Origin: Sphingomonas hankyongi
GTDB taxonomy: Bacteria; Pseudomonadota; Alphaproteobacteria; Sphingomonadales; Sphingomonadaceae
Direction: 5' to 3'
Length of the DNA stretch: 64,000 nucleotides
NCBI RefSeq assembly: GCF_023516575.1
Contig: NZ_JAMGBE010000003.1
Location: forward strand, 372,001 to 436,000
Under the pieces are notes generated by a model, which was not told the origin of the DNA, did not search any database, and saw only the letters and a list, made by a program, of their open reading frames with translations. Below are positions 1 to 7,548 of this stretch, piece by piece (the stretch's first letter is position 1; each line of letters begins with the position of its first letter). Position numbers and translations under genes: made by a program.

Positions 1-1142
1 CGCGAGGGGATGGCGTGACGTCGACCGGCCGCCACGTGCCCTTTGGGGTGCCCGGCGACGTTCTGCTGGACGATGGAGCGCTTGCTCCCGGGCCGCATCA
101 CCAGGAGCCGCCTTGCCGCCACTTTCCAGAATGCGGCGGTTGCCAGCTGCAGCACGTGGATGACGAAGCTTATCGTGGGTATCTCCAGTCGCGCGTGGAG
201 ACTGCTCTCTATCAGCATGGGCTGGCGACCGAAATCCGCGAGCCGCATCTCTCACCCCCCAACAGCCGCCGCCGAGCGACGCTACGAGTACTGAATACCG
301 CCCAGGGGGTGGTAATCGGATTCAACGCGGCCAAGTCCCATCGCATCGTCGACATGCGGGAGAATTTCATCCTGAGGCCTGAATTGCTCGCACTGCTCGA
401 GCCATTGAGGGAAATGCTGCGCCGGCTGCTTCCTTCCAAGAGCCCGGCTGAAGTCCACATGACGTTGATCGACCAGGGCGTCGATCTGTTGCTGAAGGGG
501 CTTTCCGCCAGCAAACTCGAAGCGATCGAGACCTTGGCGGCATTCGCAACGGCGCAAGGACTCGCCCGGCTCAGCATGGACCAGGGCCTCGGGCCCGAAA
601 CCGTCTATGAGCCTGAACGGGCGACTATCGCCTTATCAGGAATTCCGGTCGCCTTTCCCGTCGGCTCATTCCTGCAGGCTACCTCGGACGGCGAAGCGGC
701 GCTCGTAGCGACAGTCCGTGAGGCTGTCGGAGACTCGAAACAAACCGCGGATCTCTTTGCCGGCCTGGGCACCTTCGCGCTCGCAACCCGCGCTACCTAT
801 GCCGCGGAAGCGTCCAGGGACGCGGCGGCCGCGCTGCAGCAGGCCGCGAGGGCTGCTCGCGTCGAGCACAGGGACCTTTATCGGCGACCACTGGATTCCG
901 GGGATCTCGATCAGTTCGAGGCCGTCGTGTTGGACCCTCCTCGCGCAGGGGCGGAAGAGCAAGTCCGATCGCTCGCGGCGTCAAATGTGAAGCGCGTCGC
1001 TTACGTCAGCTGCAATCCCGCAACCTTTGCGCGCGATGCTGCAATGCTGGCCGCTGCCGGATATGCGCTGGATTGGATCAAGCCGGTCGGGCAGTTCCGC
1101 TGGTCGACCCACATCGAGCTTGCCGCCGCCTTCTCGCGCTAG
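1..1142 (+). CDS. Class I SAM-dependent RNA methyltransferase (RlmD/TrmA family), 5' end outside window
   Basis: C-terminal part of an RNA (uracil-C5) methyltransferase that moves methyl from SAM to a uridine in rRNA or tRNA. The frame is open to the left edge and reads RGDGVTSTGRHVPFG, which resembles the TRAM-like N-terminus of the family, so the GTG at 15 is probably internal. Cysteines spaced C-x5-C-x2-C (residues 34, 40, 43 counted from that GTG) match the Fe-S cluster of RlmD-type enzymes. The Rossmann core follows (DLFAGLGTFAL), then DPPRAG and the catalytic VSCNPATF. The usual fourth cluster cysteine seems to be Asn (codon 363-365). The gene ends in a 4-base convergent overlap with the MAPEG gene. 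I cannot tell whether the target is rRNA or tRNA. Confidence 0.9.
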   Translation, partial: RGDGVTSTGRHVPFGVPGDVLLDDGALAPGPHHQEPPCRHFPECGGCQLQHVDDEAYRGYLQSRVETALYQHGLATEIREPHLSPPNSRRRATLRVLNTAQGVVIGFNAAKSHRIVDMRENFILRPELLALLEPLREMLRRLLPSKSPAEVHMTLIDQGVDLLLKGLSASKLEAIETLAAFATAQGLARLSMDQGLGPETVYEPERATIALSGIPVAFPVGSFLQATSDGEAALVATVREAVGDSKQTADLFAGLGTFALATRATYAAEASRDAAAALQQAARAARVEHRDLYRRPLDSGDLDQFEAVVLDPPRAGAEEQVRSLAASNVKRVAYVSCNPATFARDAAMLAAAGYALDWIKPVGQFRWSTHIELAAAFSR

Positions 1143-1594
1143 AAGTTCAGAACCCCGCAATCGTGGAGGATCCGGGCTCCCGCGTGGACCGTCAAGCCAA
1201 GAAGGCACAAGGTTGCGAGAAAGAAGAGCGGGAAGCGAATGGCCACGATATTCACCGTCGACTGCACGATGCTGTGTACCACGCGCAGCCCGACGTAGCC
1301 CCAGGCGAGCCAGTAATTGATGCCGGAACCCATGCCCATCAGGGCGAGAGTCAGCGCGATCGCATAGAAGATCGTCGGCTGCTCCATCAGATGGTTGTAA
1401 TTGTGCGAAGGCCATTGCGCCTCGTCCGGCGCGCGACCGTCCAGGTTCACGCCGCGCGACCCGCGCGGGATGGTGCTCCAGGTGATTCCCAGCTTAGCAA
1501 AAGCGGCACGCCGAGCGACCGCCATCCATACAAGCATGACCAGCGACCAGGCGACCAGCGCCACAACCGGTGCAAGAATAGGGCTATATTCCAT
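1139..1594 (-). CDS. MAPEG family membrane protein
   Basis: A 151-residue integral membrane protein with four hydrophobic segments (about residues 5-27, 65-90, 95-112, 120-142). Its pattern, including the conserved Asn-rich stretch SHNYNHLMEQP and the later VHSIVQ, is that of the MAPEG family (membrane-associated eicosanoid/glutathione metabolism). In bacteria these proteins are mostly uncharacterised; some bind glutathione. A strong Shine-Dalgarno (GGGGGAGGG) lies five bases before the ATG. It converges with the RNA methyltransferase upstream in the window and lies just downstream of the membrane regulator gene on the same strand, 31 bases apart, so the two may be cotranscribed. Confidence 0.85.
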   Translation of the reverse strand: MEYSPILAPVVALVAWSLVMLVWMAVARRAAFAKLGITWSTIPRGSRGVNLDGRAPDEAQWPSHNYNHLMEQPTIFYAIALTLALMGMGSGINYWLAWGYVGLRVVHSIVQSTVNIVAIRFPLFFLATLCLLGLTVHAGARILHDCGVLNF

Positions 1595-1625
1595 CGAACC
1601 CTCCCCCTCGATGCGGAAAGGTGCG

Positions 1626-2699
1626 TCAGATCGTTTCGGTTGGCAACTTATACGAGCGGCGCCGAGCGAGGGCGATCCCGCCGGCCACGCAGCTGACGAA
1701 AGCCATGGCCTCCAGGCCGGCGGTCACGGCCTCGCTGACCGGCCCGAAGCTGCGCTCTCCGACAAGCGAACCTATGCCGTCCAGGCTAAGCCGCGAGCTG
1801 TGGACCTGCTGGACGAGCAGGTTGAGGCTGCCGCCGAGCAGGTGGCCGCCCATCAATGTAACGAGAACGCCTGCAGCAGCGCCGATTAATGCCGCATAAG
1901 TGACGCCAGATCGGAAACTGCGCGACGGCCGCTGAACCGCGAGGACCGTCGCAAGCCCGGCGGCCGCGCCAAGCATCGCACCCTCCATCGCGCCGGCGAA
2001 GTCCACGGGTGGAATTCCGAGGAGCAGGAGAAGGGCGTCATGGCCGAGGAGCTTCACGACTGTGCCAACGACGAATCCTCCGGCCGCGCCGCCGAGGACG
2101 CTCCACGCATTTATTCCACGCGTCATGCGCGCTGCGGATGCAATCCCCAGCGACACTCCAGCGCCACCCACCAGCGCGAGCAGTCCCGTCAGCGATACAA
2201 GCACGAGCAACAGCGAAACGGAGCCGACATCCGCTTGCGGCTGCGATGTGCTTATGAGGCCGTAGAAGAGGCCCCCGAGCAGGCCCGCCATGCCACTGCC
2301 CAGGGTGCCCGCGACCGCCGTCAGCAGGAAAGGCCGCGAGGACGGGCTTCCGTTTGGGCTCGGCTGGGGTTGTGCGCCCTCAACGCCCTCTACGGCCGCT
2401 ATGAAGCGATAGCCGTGCTTCGGCACCGTTTCGATGAAGCGTGGAGCGGCGGCATCGTCGCCGAGTTGCCGGCGCAGGGTCCGGATGCATTGCGTCAGCG
2501 CCTCGTCGGTCACCGGGACCCCGCGCCAGACTTCGTCGAGGAAGCGATCCTTGGTCACTAGCCTGCCTTGCTCGCGAACGAGCAGGGTCAGGGCGTCCAG
2601 ATAACGGCCGTTGAGCTCAACAGTGTCGCTGCCGCGCAGAAGACGCCTGTCAGCCACATCGAGCAGGAAGTCTTCAAAGCGAAAGCAGGCCGGCGTCAT
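1626..2699 (-). CDS. CadC-like membrane-anchored winged-helix transcriptional regulator
   Basis: 357 residues. The first 100 form an OmpR/CadC-type DNA-binding winged helix (FRFEDFLLDVADRRLL, the recognition-helix region TDEALTQCIRTLRRQLGDD, and the wing FIETVPKHGYRF). No receiver domain precedes it, so it is a one-component regulator. After a Pro/Ser linker the rest is very hydrophobic and Gly/Ala/Leu-rich, with roughly six or seven potential membrane spans, unlike classical CadC, which has one span and a periplasmic sensor domain. The sensor is therefore probably the membrane domain itself. Signal and target are unknown; the MAPEG gene directly downstream is the nearest candidate target. 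Confidence 0.85.
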   Translation of the reverse strand: MTPACFRFEDFLLDVADRRLLRGSDTVELNGRYLDALTLLVREQGRLVTKDRFLDEVWRGVPVTDEALTQCIRTLRRQLGDDAAAPRFIETVPKHGYRFIAAVEGVEGAQPQPSPNGSPSSRPFLLTAVAGTLGSGMAGLLGGLFYGLISTSQPQADVGSVSLLLVLVSLTGLLALVGGAGVSLGIASAARMTRGINAWSVLGGAAGGFVVGTVVKLLGHDALLLLLGIPPVDFAGAMEGAMLGAAAGLATVLAVQRPSRSFRSGVTYAALIGAAAGVLVTLMGGHLLGGSLNLLVQQVHSSRLSLDGIGSLVGERSFGPVSEAVTAGLEAMAFVSCVAGGIALARRRSYKLPTETI

Positions 2700-2715
2700 G
2701 TGCCCGCGAATGAAG

Positions 2716-2753
2716 CAGGGGCTGCCCCGGCAATCAACCGCGGCAAGCCCCTG
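2716..2753 (-). terminator. Strong stem-loop after the polyamine operon
   Basis: Arms CAGGGGCT (2716-2723) and AGCCCCTG (2746-2753) pair perfectly, and the stem continues inward as GCC/GGC and CGG/CCG with one mismatch and one bulge around a 7-base loop. It lies 11 bases beyond the stop codon of the deoxyhypusine-synthase-like gene. The following U tract is weak (CTTCATT on the minus strand), so it may be an intrinsic terminator or a 3' stabilising hairpin. Confidence 0.6.
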
Positions 2754-2764
2754 TTGGCAGGAAA

Positions 2765-3847
2765 TCAGTCGAACAGCTTGGCGAAACGCCGCTTCTCGCG
2801 GTTGCGCCAGGCGCCGCGATGCCAGGCGTCGCTCGCCAGCAGCGGCAGGACGGAAGTCGCCTCTGCGAAAACCATCTGCTCCATGGCGGTCGAGACCTTG
2901 CCCCAGCTCGCCGCTTCCTGAAGCGTCGACGAGGAGCAGGCGCCGTCCCGAACGTCCGCAACGGTGATCTGCACGGCGTATTTGTGAACCTCGACGTCAT
3001 GGTGCCCGAGGATCTCCGCGCAGACCACGGTATCCTGCGTGAAGTTCTTCGGAACACCGCCGCCGATCATCAGCAGGCCGGTGGTGCCCGCCTTGATCTT
3101 GATGTCGGTCAGCTCACGGAAGTCCGCGATCGCATCGAGCACCATGTAGTGGCCGCCGCGCTTCATGGCGTCGACCTGGTGCTTCACGAGACCGAAGCCT
3201 GCCGAGCTGTCGACGAACGCCGGGCAGAAAATGGGCACATCATGCTCGTAGGCGAGCTGAACGAGGCTGCCCTGCTTCTTCGCGTTGCCTTCGCTCAGCC
3301 ACTTGCCCATCTCGCGGATGAAAGCGCGGCTCGAGTAGGCGCGAGGCTCCAAACTGTCTGCGATCTTGCCGATAGTGTGGTCGCAGTCCTGCAGCTGCTC
3401 CTCGTCGATATAGGTGTCGTAGATGCGGTCTATGTAAAGCGAACGCAAAGTATCATCGTCAGGAATTTCATTGGCTTGGTAGTGTTTGTGACCGAGCGCT
3501 TCGAAGAAATCCATGTCCACGATCGACGCGCCCGTGGCGACGATCGCATCGACCATGTTCGACTTCACGAGCTCCGCATAGAGATCCATGCAACCGCCAG
3601 CCGAGGTCGAACCCGCGATCACGAGGATGATCGAGCATTCAGGATCCTCGATCATCGTGTTGTAGATGCCGGTGGCGCGGGCGAGATCGCGGCTGGTGAA
3701 GCTCATCTTGCCCATCGACTCCACGATCGGGCGAGCATCGAACTTGGTGATGTCGATGTGCTCGATCGGCGTCGAAAGCAGCTCCGCCTTACGCGTATCG
3801 TTGATCAGCTCAGGCTCCTGAACCTTGTTCAGCGTGTCCGTTTCCAT
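2765..3847 (-). CDS. Deoxyhypusine synthase-like protein (probable homospermidine synthase)
   Basis: 360 residues from the ATG at 3847, chosen because GGAG sits six bases upstream; an in-frame TTG at 3859 overlaps that site. The protein belongs to the deoxyhypusine synthase fold: NAD-binding segments (VIAGSTSAGG, AIVATGAS), and near the C-terminus EAASWGK, whose Lys (residue 317) matches the lysine that forms the covalent aminobutyl imine in the eukaryotic enzyme. Bacteria lack eIF5A, and bacterial members transfer the aminobutyl group to small amines. With a decarboxylase gene immediately upstream, a putrescine-to-homospermidine activity is the most natural inference. The exact acceptor (putrescine, agmatine or another amine) cannot be read from sequence. 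Confidence 0.85.
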   Translation of the reverse strand: METDTLNKVQEPELINDTRKAELLSTPIEHIDITKFDARPIVESMGKMSFTSRDLARATGIYNTMIEDPECSIILVIAGSTSAGGCMDLYAELVKSNMVDAIVATGASIVDMDFFEALGHKHYQANEIPDDDTLRSLYIDRIYDTYIDEEQLQDCDHTIGKIADSLEPRAYSSRAFIREMGKWLSEGNAKKQGSLVQLAYEHDVPIFCPAFVDSSAGFGLVKHQVDAMKRGGHYMVLDAIADFRELTDIKIKAGTTGLLMIGGGVPKNFTQDTVVCAEILGHHDVEVHKYAVQITVADVRDGACSSSTLQEAASWGKVSTAMEQMVFAEATSVLPLLASDAWHRGAWRNREKRRFAKLFD

Positions 3848-3933
3848 GTCATGCTCCAATGGTTGCCGCGCCTATAGGCTCGACAGTCGAAAGAGGCATG
3901 TCGTTTGTTAGCGGGGGACAGCCTCACCCCTGA

Positions 3934-3958
3934 TCCCTCCTGCGCAACGCGGGAGGGG
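3934..3958. repeat. GC-rich intergenic stem-loop (REP-like) between decarboxylase and DHS-like genes
   Basis: TCCCTCCTGCG and CGCGGGAGGGG form about 11 pairs (two are G-T) around the loop CAA. It sits seven bases downstream of the decarboxylase stop. The sequence is of the kind often seen as dispersed palindromes in alphaproteobacteria, but I found no second copy here. It could protect the upstream mRNA or partly attenuate transcription between the two genes. Confidence 0.5.
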
Positions 3959-3964
3959 AATCCG

Positions 3965-5185
3965 TTACAGCCGAACGACGTTCGAGTGCTGAGTTTCGCC
4001 GTAGAGCGTCGCCATCGGTTCGTCGTCGACCACTTCGGTGCGTTCCGCGCCAAAGCCGTTGAACGCGGTGCGCATCGCGCAGCCATAAGCCCCAAGCATG
4101 CCGATCTCGATATAATCGCCAGTGTCGACATCGGCGGGAAGCTGGAACGGCCCCGCCATGCGATCCAGGTCGTCGCAAGTCGGCCCATAGAAGCTGAAGT
4201 CCATCGGTCGGACCTTCGCTCCGCGCTCGCTCACCAGGCGCACGGGATAGCGCCAGCCAATGTGCGCTGCATCGAACAGGGCGCCATAGGCCCCGTCGTT
4301 GATATAGAGCTCATTACCGCGGCGCTTCTCAACCCGCACGAGCAGGCTTGCATATTCGGCACAGAGGGCGCGGCCCGGCTCGCACCACAGCTCGGCCGAG
4401 TAGCTGATCGGCAGAGCCTCGAACGTCGAGTGGATGACGTCAAAATAAGCCTCGAGCGGAGGTGGCTCCATGCCCGGATAGGTCGATGGGAAACCGCCGC
4501 CGACATCCACGATATCGACGGTGACCGCTGCGTCGACGATCGCGTCACGAACGCGGCCCATTGCTTCTGCGTAGGCGGTCGGGGCCATAGCCTGGCTACC
4601 AACGTGGAAGCAGATGCCTAGGGCGTCCGAGGCCTGACGAGCCGCGAAGAGCAGCGCCTTCACGTCAGCGGGCTGCGCACCGAACTTTGCGCCGAGGCTG
4701 AGCTTCGCATGCTCATTGTTGACCTGCAGGCGGACCAGAAGATTGAGGTCGCTTGCCGGCTTTCCGTCGGTGGACGTCGCACGGACGATCTTCTCCAGCT
4801 CCTCGAGCGTATCGAGGCTGAATGTCTTCACGCCGTGGCTGAAATAGGCTTCCGAGATAGCCTCTTCGGCCTTCACCGGGTGCATGAAGCACAGCACGGC
4901 CTCGGGAAGCGTCTCGTGGACGAGCCTAATCTCGCCGATCGACGCGACATCGTAATGCGTCACTCCGGAATCCCAGAGGATCTTCAGCAAGGCCGGGGAC
5001 GGGTTCGCCTTGACCGCATAGAGCGAACGGCCCGGAAACTTCTCCACGAAGAAGCGGGCCGCGCGCCGAGCGGCGTGCGGACGAAGCAGCGTTACCGGCT
5101 GGGCCGGTCGGCTCTTTGCGATGTCGGCAACCGGGTTGCCGACAGGGGTGGACGCTAGCCCCAGCGCGCGATGATGCTTGTGCAA
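3965..5185 (-). CDS. Type III PLP-dependent ornithine/lysine decarboxylase
   Basis: About 406 residues if it starts at the TTG at 5185, which has GGAGG nine bases upstream; an in-frame TTG at 5215 is an alternative. This is a fold-III (alanine-racemase-like barrel) decarboxylase. YAVKAN carries the PLP lysine (about residue 59), VDVGGGFP is the glycine-rich phosphate loop, ELWCEPGRALCA binds PLP, and GPTCDDLD holds the substrate-side cysteine and aspartates of eukaryotic-type ornithine decarboxylases. It should make putrescine from ornithine, perhaps also cadaverine from lysine. It is first in an operon with the deoxyhypusine-synthase-like gene, so both probably serve polyamine synthesis. Confidence 0.9.
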   Translation of the reverse strand: MHKHHRALGLASTPVGNPVADIAKSRPAQPVTLLRPHAARRAARFFVEKFPGRSLYAVKANPSPALLKILWDSGVTHYDVASIGEIRLVHETLPEAVLCFMHPVKAEEAISEAYFSHGVKTFSLDTLEELEKIVRATSTDGKPASDLNLLVRLQVNNEHAKLSLGAKFGAQPADVKALLFAARQASDALGICFHVGSQAMAPTAYAEAMGRVRDAIVDAAVTVDIVDVGGGFPSTYPGMEPPPLEAYFDVIHSTFEALPISYSAELWCEPGRALCAEYASLLVRVEKRRGNELYINDGAYGALFDAAHIGWRYPVRLVSERGAKVRPMDFSFYGPTCDDLDRMAGPFQLPADVDTGDYIEIGMLGAYGCAMRTAFNGFGAERTEVVDDEPMATLYGETQHSNVVRL

Positions 5186-5268
5186 CTCAAGGGACCTCCA
5201 AATGCCAGTCGGCAAACGTTGACGAAAAGCTGCCTTGCGGTTGGAAGTCCCATGGGGCAGCGGCGCGC

Positions 5269-5297
5269 GATATATGTTTGCGGACTACTGCTGTAAA
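5269..5297 (-). promoter_or_regulatory. Candidate sigma-70 promoter of the polyamine operon
   Basis: On the minus strand TTTACA (5297-5292) and TATATC (5274-5269) are separated by 17 bases and lie about 85 bases before the decarboxylase start. The match to TTGACA/TATAAT is 5 of 6 and 4 of 6. Nothing else in this divergent region looks better. Confidence 0.4.
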
Positions 5298-5395
5298 GAT
5301 TTTTTGGACCCCAGTGTCGCAAATGGGGGAACTTTTGTCGTCGATTGGCAACAGTTCGTCGGAATCCAGGAAATACAAGGAGTTACGCGAGGATC

Positions 5396-6118
5396 ATGAA
5401 GCATGTCGGCATCCTGGCACATAGCTTCGAAGGCGCGGCTCTGTGCTTCCGCACGGTGTGCCTCGAGGGGGCAAAGCGGCTCGGTCCGCATAATCATCCC
5501 GAAATCACCATGACCTGCGTCGCGATGCACCACATGCTCGATGCATGGGAAAGAGGCGACCACAAGTCGATCAGGGGCATGTTCGTGGACGATGCGAAGA
5601 AGCTGGCGGCGGCAGGCGCCGATTTCTTCGTGCTGCCCGATAACACTGCGCATATAGCCCTGGAGACCGAAGGCGAGCCCTTCGCCATTCCATGTCTCCA
5701 CATCGGCGAAGTCGTCGCGGAGGTTGCGAGCGAACGCGGACACCGCAAGGTCGGGATACTCGGAACGAAGTGGACGATGACCGGTCCGGTCTACCCCGGC
5801 GCACTCGGCCGGCGAGGCATTGAATGGGCCGTGCCGGACGAGAATGATCGCAAGATCGTCGACGACATCATCTTCAGCGAGCTTTGCCTGGGCGTTTTCA
5901 CCGACGCGTCGCGCGATGCCTACTTACGGATCATCGACAAGCTGGCTGAGCAGGGTTGCGATGCGGTCGCGCTCGTTTGCACGGAAATTCCGCTGCTGAT
6001 TACGCAGGAAGTGACGCCTCTTCCGATCCTGGATTCCACGCGGCTGCTCGCCAAGACCGCTGTCGAGGTCGCACTCCAGGACAGGCCCATGCCCGAGTGG
6101 CGGGGAGGACCTGTCTGA
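5396..6118 (+). CDS. Aspartate/glutamate racemase family protein with only one catalytic cysteine
   Basis: 240 residues from the ATG at 5396; AAGGAG at 5377-5382 is the only good ribosome site, although the frame is open further upstream. The fold is that of the two-domain Asp/Glu/hydantoin racemase family, which inverts the alpha carbon with two opposed cysteines. The C-terminal motif ALVCTEIPLL has its cysteine (C195). The N-terminal motif reads VLPDNTAH (residues 79-86), with Leu, Pro and Asp where a cysteine is expected. The enzyme may thus be an asymmetric racemase like E. coli YgeA (Thr/Cys), an isomerase or lyase, or inactive. It overlaps the next gene as TGATG, so it is coupled to a threonine dehydratase-type enzyme. 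Confidence 0.85.
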   Translation: MKHVGILAHSFEGAALCFRTVCLEGAKRLGPHNHPEITMTCVAMHHMLDAWERGDHKSIRGMFVDDAKKLAAAGADFFVLPDNTAHIALETEGEPFAIPCLHIGEVVAEVASERGHRKVGILGTKWTMTGPVYPGALGRRGIEWAVPDENDRKIVDDIIFSELCLGVFTDASRDAYLRIIDKLAEQGCDAVALVCTEIPLLITQEVTPLPILDSTRLLAKTAVEVALQDRPMPEWRGGPV

Positions 6119-7077
6119 TGCTGGCCGAAGCGGCGGAGCTCAGCCGCGAGCAAGTGATCGAGGCCGCGGAACGTATCTCGGGCCTCGTCGAGCGCACGCC
6201 CCTCATCGAGAGCGCGATCGCGGGAGTGACCGTCCTGCTGAAATGCGAGTGCCTGCAGACCGGCGGGGCATTCAAGCTTCGCGGCGCTACGAATCGCCTG
6301 CTGCAGCTGACGCCTGAGGAGCGGAAGGCGGGCGTCGTGGCATTTTCCTCCGGCAATCATGCGCGGGGTGTCGCGATTGCGGCAAAGCGGCTAGGCGTGC
6401 CGGCGGTGATCGTGATGCCGTCCGATGCACCGGCGGTGAAAGTCGAAGGTACGCGCGCGGAGGGCGCGGAGATCATATTCTACGACCGGCGAACCGAGAG
6501 CCGGGAACAGATCGCAGCGGATATTTCCGCTAAGACCGGGGCGGTGGTGGTTCCTAGCTTCGACGATGCGATGATCGTCGCCGGGCAGGGAACCGTCGGG
6601 ATCGAGGTCGCAGAGCAGCTTGGCAGCCAGCCTGCGCGCATAATCGTACCCTGCGGCGGCGGCGGACTGGCATCCGGGATCGCGCTCGCTGCTCCGGGCG
6701 CGGAGATTGTCGTGGTCGAGCCTGCGGGCTGGGACGACATGGCTCGGTCACTCTCCGGAGGGGACATCGTGCCGGTGGCCTCTGATGCGCCCCCGACCTT
6801 GTGCGATGCACTACAGACGCCGCGCGTCTCGCCGATCACGTTTGCCATCCTGCAAGATCGGCAAGCTACCACGCTATCCGTGACCGATGATGAGGTGAAG
6901 CAGGCTGTGCGATTTGCCTGGCGGCGGCACGGCCTGACGGTCGAGCCGGGCGGCGCCGTAGCTCTGGCAGCCCTGCTTTCTGGAAAAGCCGAGCCGGTCG
7001 AAGGTACGATCGTCGTTCTGTCTGGAGGCAATATCGATCCGGCGCTGCATGCGCGGATCATCGGCGACGAAGCTTAG
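6118..7077 (+). CDS. Threonine/serine dehydratase (PLP fold II)
   Basis: 319 residues starting at the ATG that overlaps the racemase stop (TGATG, 6116-6120). The PLP lysine is K53 in GGAFKLRGA, followed by the substrate loop SSGNHARG and the phosphate-binding PCGGGGLASG. This is the catabolic-type L-threonine/L-serine ammonia-lyase architecture, without the C-terminal ACT-like regulatory domain of biosynthetic IlvA. Members of this subfamily also include serine racemases and 3-hydroxyaspartate dehydratases. Coupling to a racemase-family gene suggests a two-step route for a hydroxy or D-amino acid rather than isoleucine synthesis; that is inference. Confidence 0.9.
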   Translation: MLAEAAELSREQVIEAAERISGLVERTPLIESAIAGVTVLLKCECLQTGGAFKLRGATNRLLQLTPEERKAGVVAFSSGNHARGVAIAAKRLGVPAVIVMPSDAPAVKVEGTRAEGAEIIFYDRRTESREQIAADISAKTGAVVVPSFDDAMIVAGQGTVGIEVAEQLGSQPARIIVPCGGGGLASGIALAAPGAEIVVVEPAGWDDMARSLSGGDIVPVASDAPPTLCDALQTPRVSPITFAILQDRQATTLSVTDDEVKQAVRFAWRRHGLTVEPGGAVALAALLSGKAEPVEGTIVVLSGGNIDPALHARIIGDEA

Positions 7078-7337
7078 GCCGCGCCCCTCGCGCGATACTC
7101 GCCGGGCTCGACATGAGATGGGCTCGAGCGTTCGACGACCTGGGTGAGCTCTTCAAGCTCCGCAGCAAGGGTCTTCAGCTCGCCCACCAGGAATCGCCGC
7201 TCGTTCTCGGCCACCGACTGCGAGGCGTCGAGAAGGGTATCGAGCATCATGGCGATGCACGGCAGGATCGTCTCCTCGATCCGCTCGAACGCCTCGGCGA
7301 GGCGTGCCTCCTTCTCTGCCATCGGCATACCGGGCAT
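7074..7337 (-). CDS. Hypothetical helical protein
   Basis: 87 residues, or 82 from the second in-frame ATG (MAEKEARL). It is charged, with Glu/Leu-rich segments (RLAEAFERIEETIL, LVGELKTLAAELEELTQVV) that predict two long helices and a short coiled coil. No signal peptide, metal motif or known domain is visible. Its stop overlaps the dehydratase stop by four bases on the opposite strand, and it diverges from a tiny membrane protein gene. No clear Shine-Dalgarno precedes either ATG, so translation rests on reading-frame quality alone. I do not recognise a function. Confidence 0.6.
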   Translation of the reverse strand: MPGMPMAEKEARLAEAFERIEETILPCIAMMLDTLLDASQSVAENERRFLVGELKTLAAELEELTQVVERSSPSHVEPGEYRARGAA

Positions 7338-7380
7338 AATGGAGGAACTGTAGTTAAGTGTTGGTGAAAACGACCGTCCG

Positions 7381-7548
7381 ATGAGCGCATTTTCGTCCGC
7401 AGCGCCGGCAATCGCGATGATCGCGGCGTTCCTGCTCCTGATAGGCGCTGCCCGGCTGATTCGCCAACGTCAGTCGCGCTCGCGCGGCGTGCTCATGCTG
7501 GTCGCCGCGTTTGTAATCGTCATGAACGTGATGATCTGGACGGTATAG
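7381..7548 (+). CDS. Small two-helix membrane protein (55 aa)
   Basis: ATG at 7381 to TAG at 7548. The translation starts MSAFSSAAPAIAMIAAFLLL and consists of two hydrophobic helices (about residues 8-25 and 38-54) joined by a basic loop (RLIRQRQSRSRG), which by the positive-inside rule faces the cytoplasm. An in-frame stop at 7351 rules out a longer protein. The Shine-Dalgarno is weak. The end overlaps the 3' end of the convergent hydrolase gene by 29 bases. The amphipathic layout and compact overlap support a real gene; the function is unknown. Confidence 0.55.
   Translation: MSAFSSAAPAIAMIAAFLLLIGAARLIRQRQSRSRGVLMLVAAFVIVMNVMIWTV

Noticed and set aside
2819-3877. Long open frame (352 codons) on the plus strand across the DHS-like gene
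   Set aside because: It is the antisense shadow of a well-conserved gene with catalytic motifs; high GC leaves such frames open. No recognisable domain or ribosome site.
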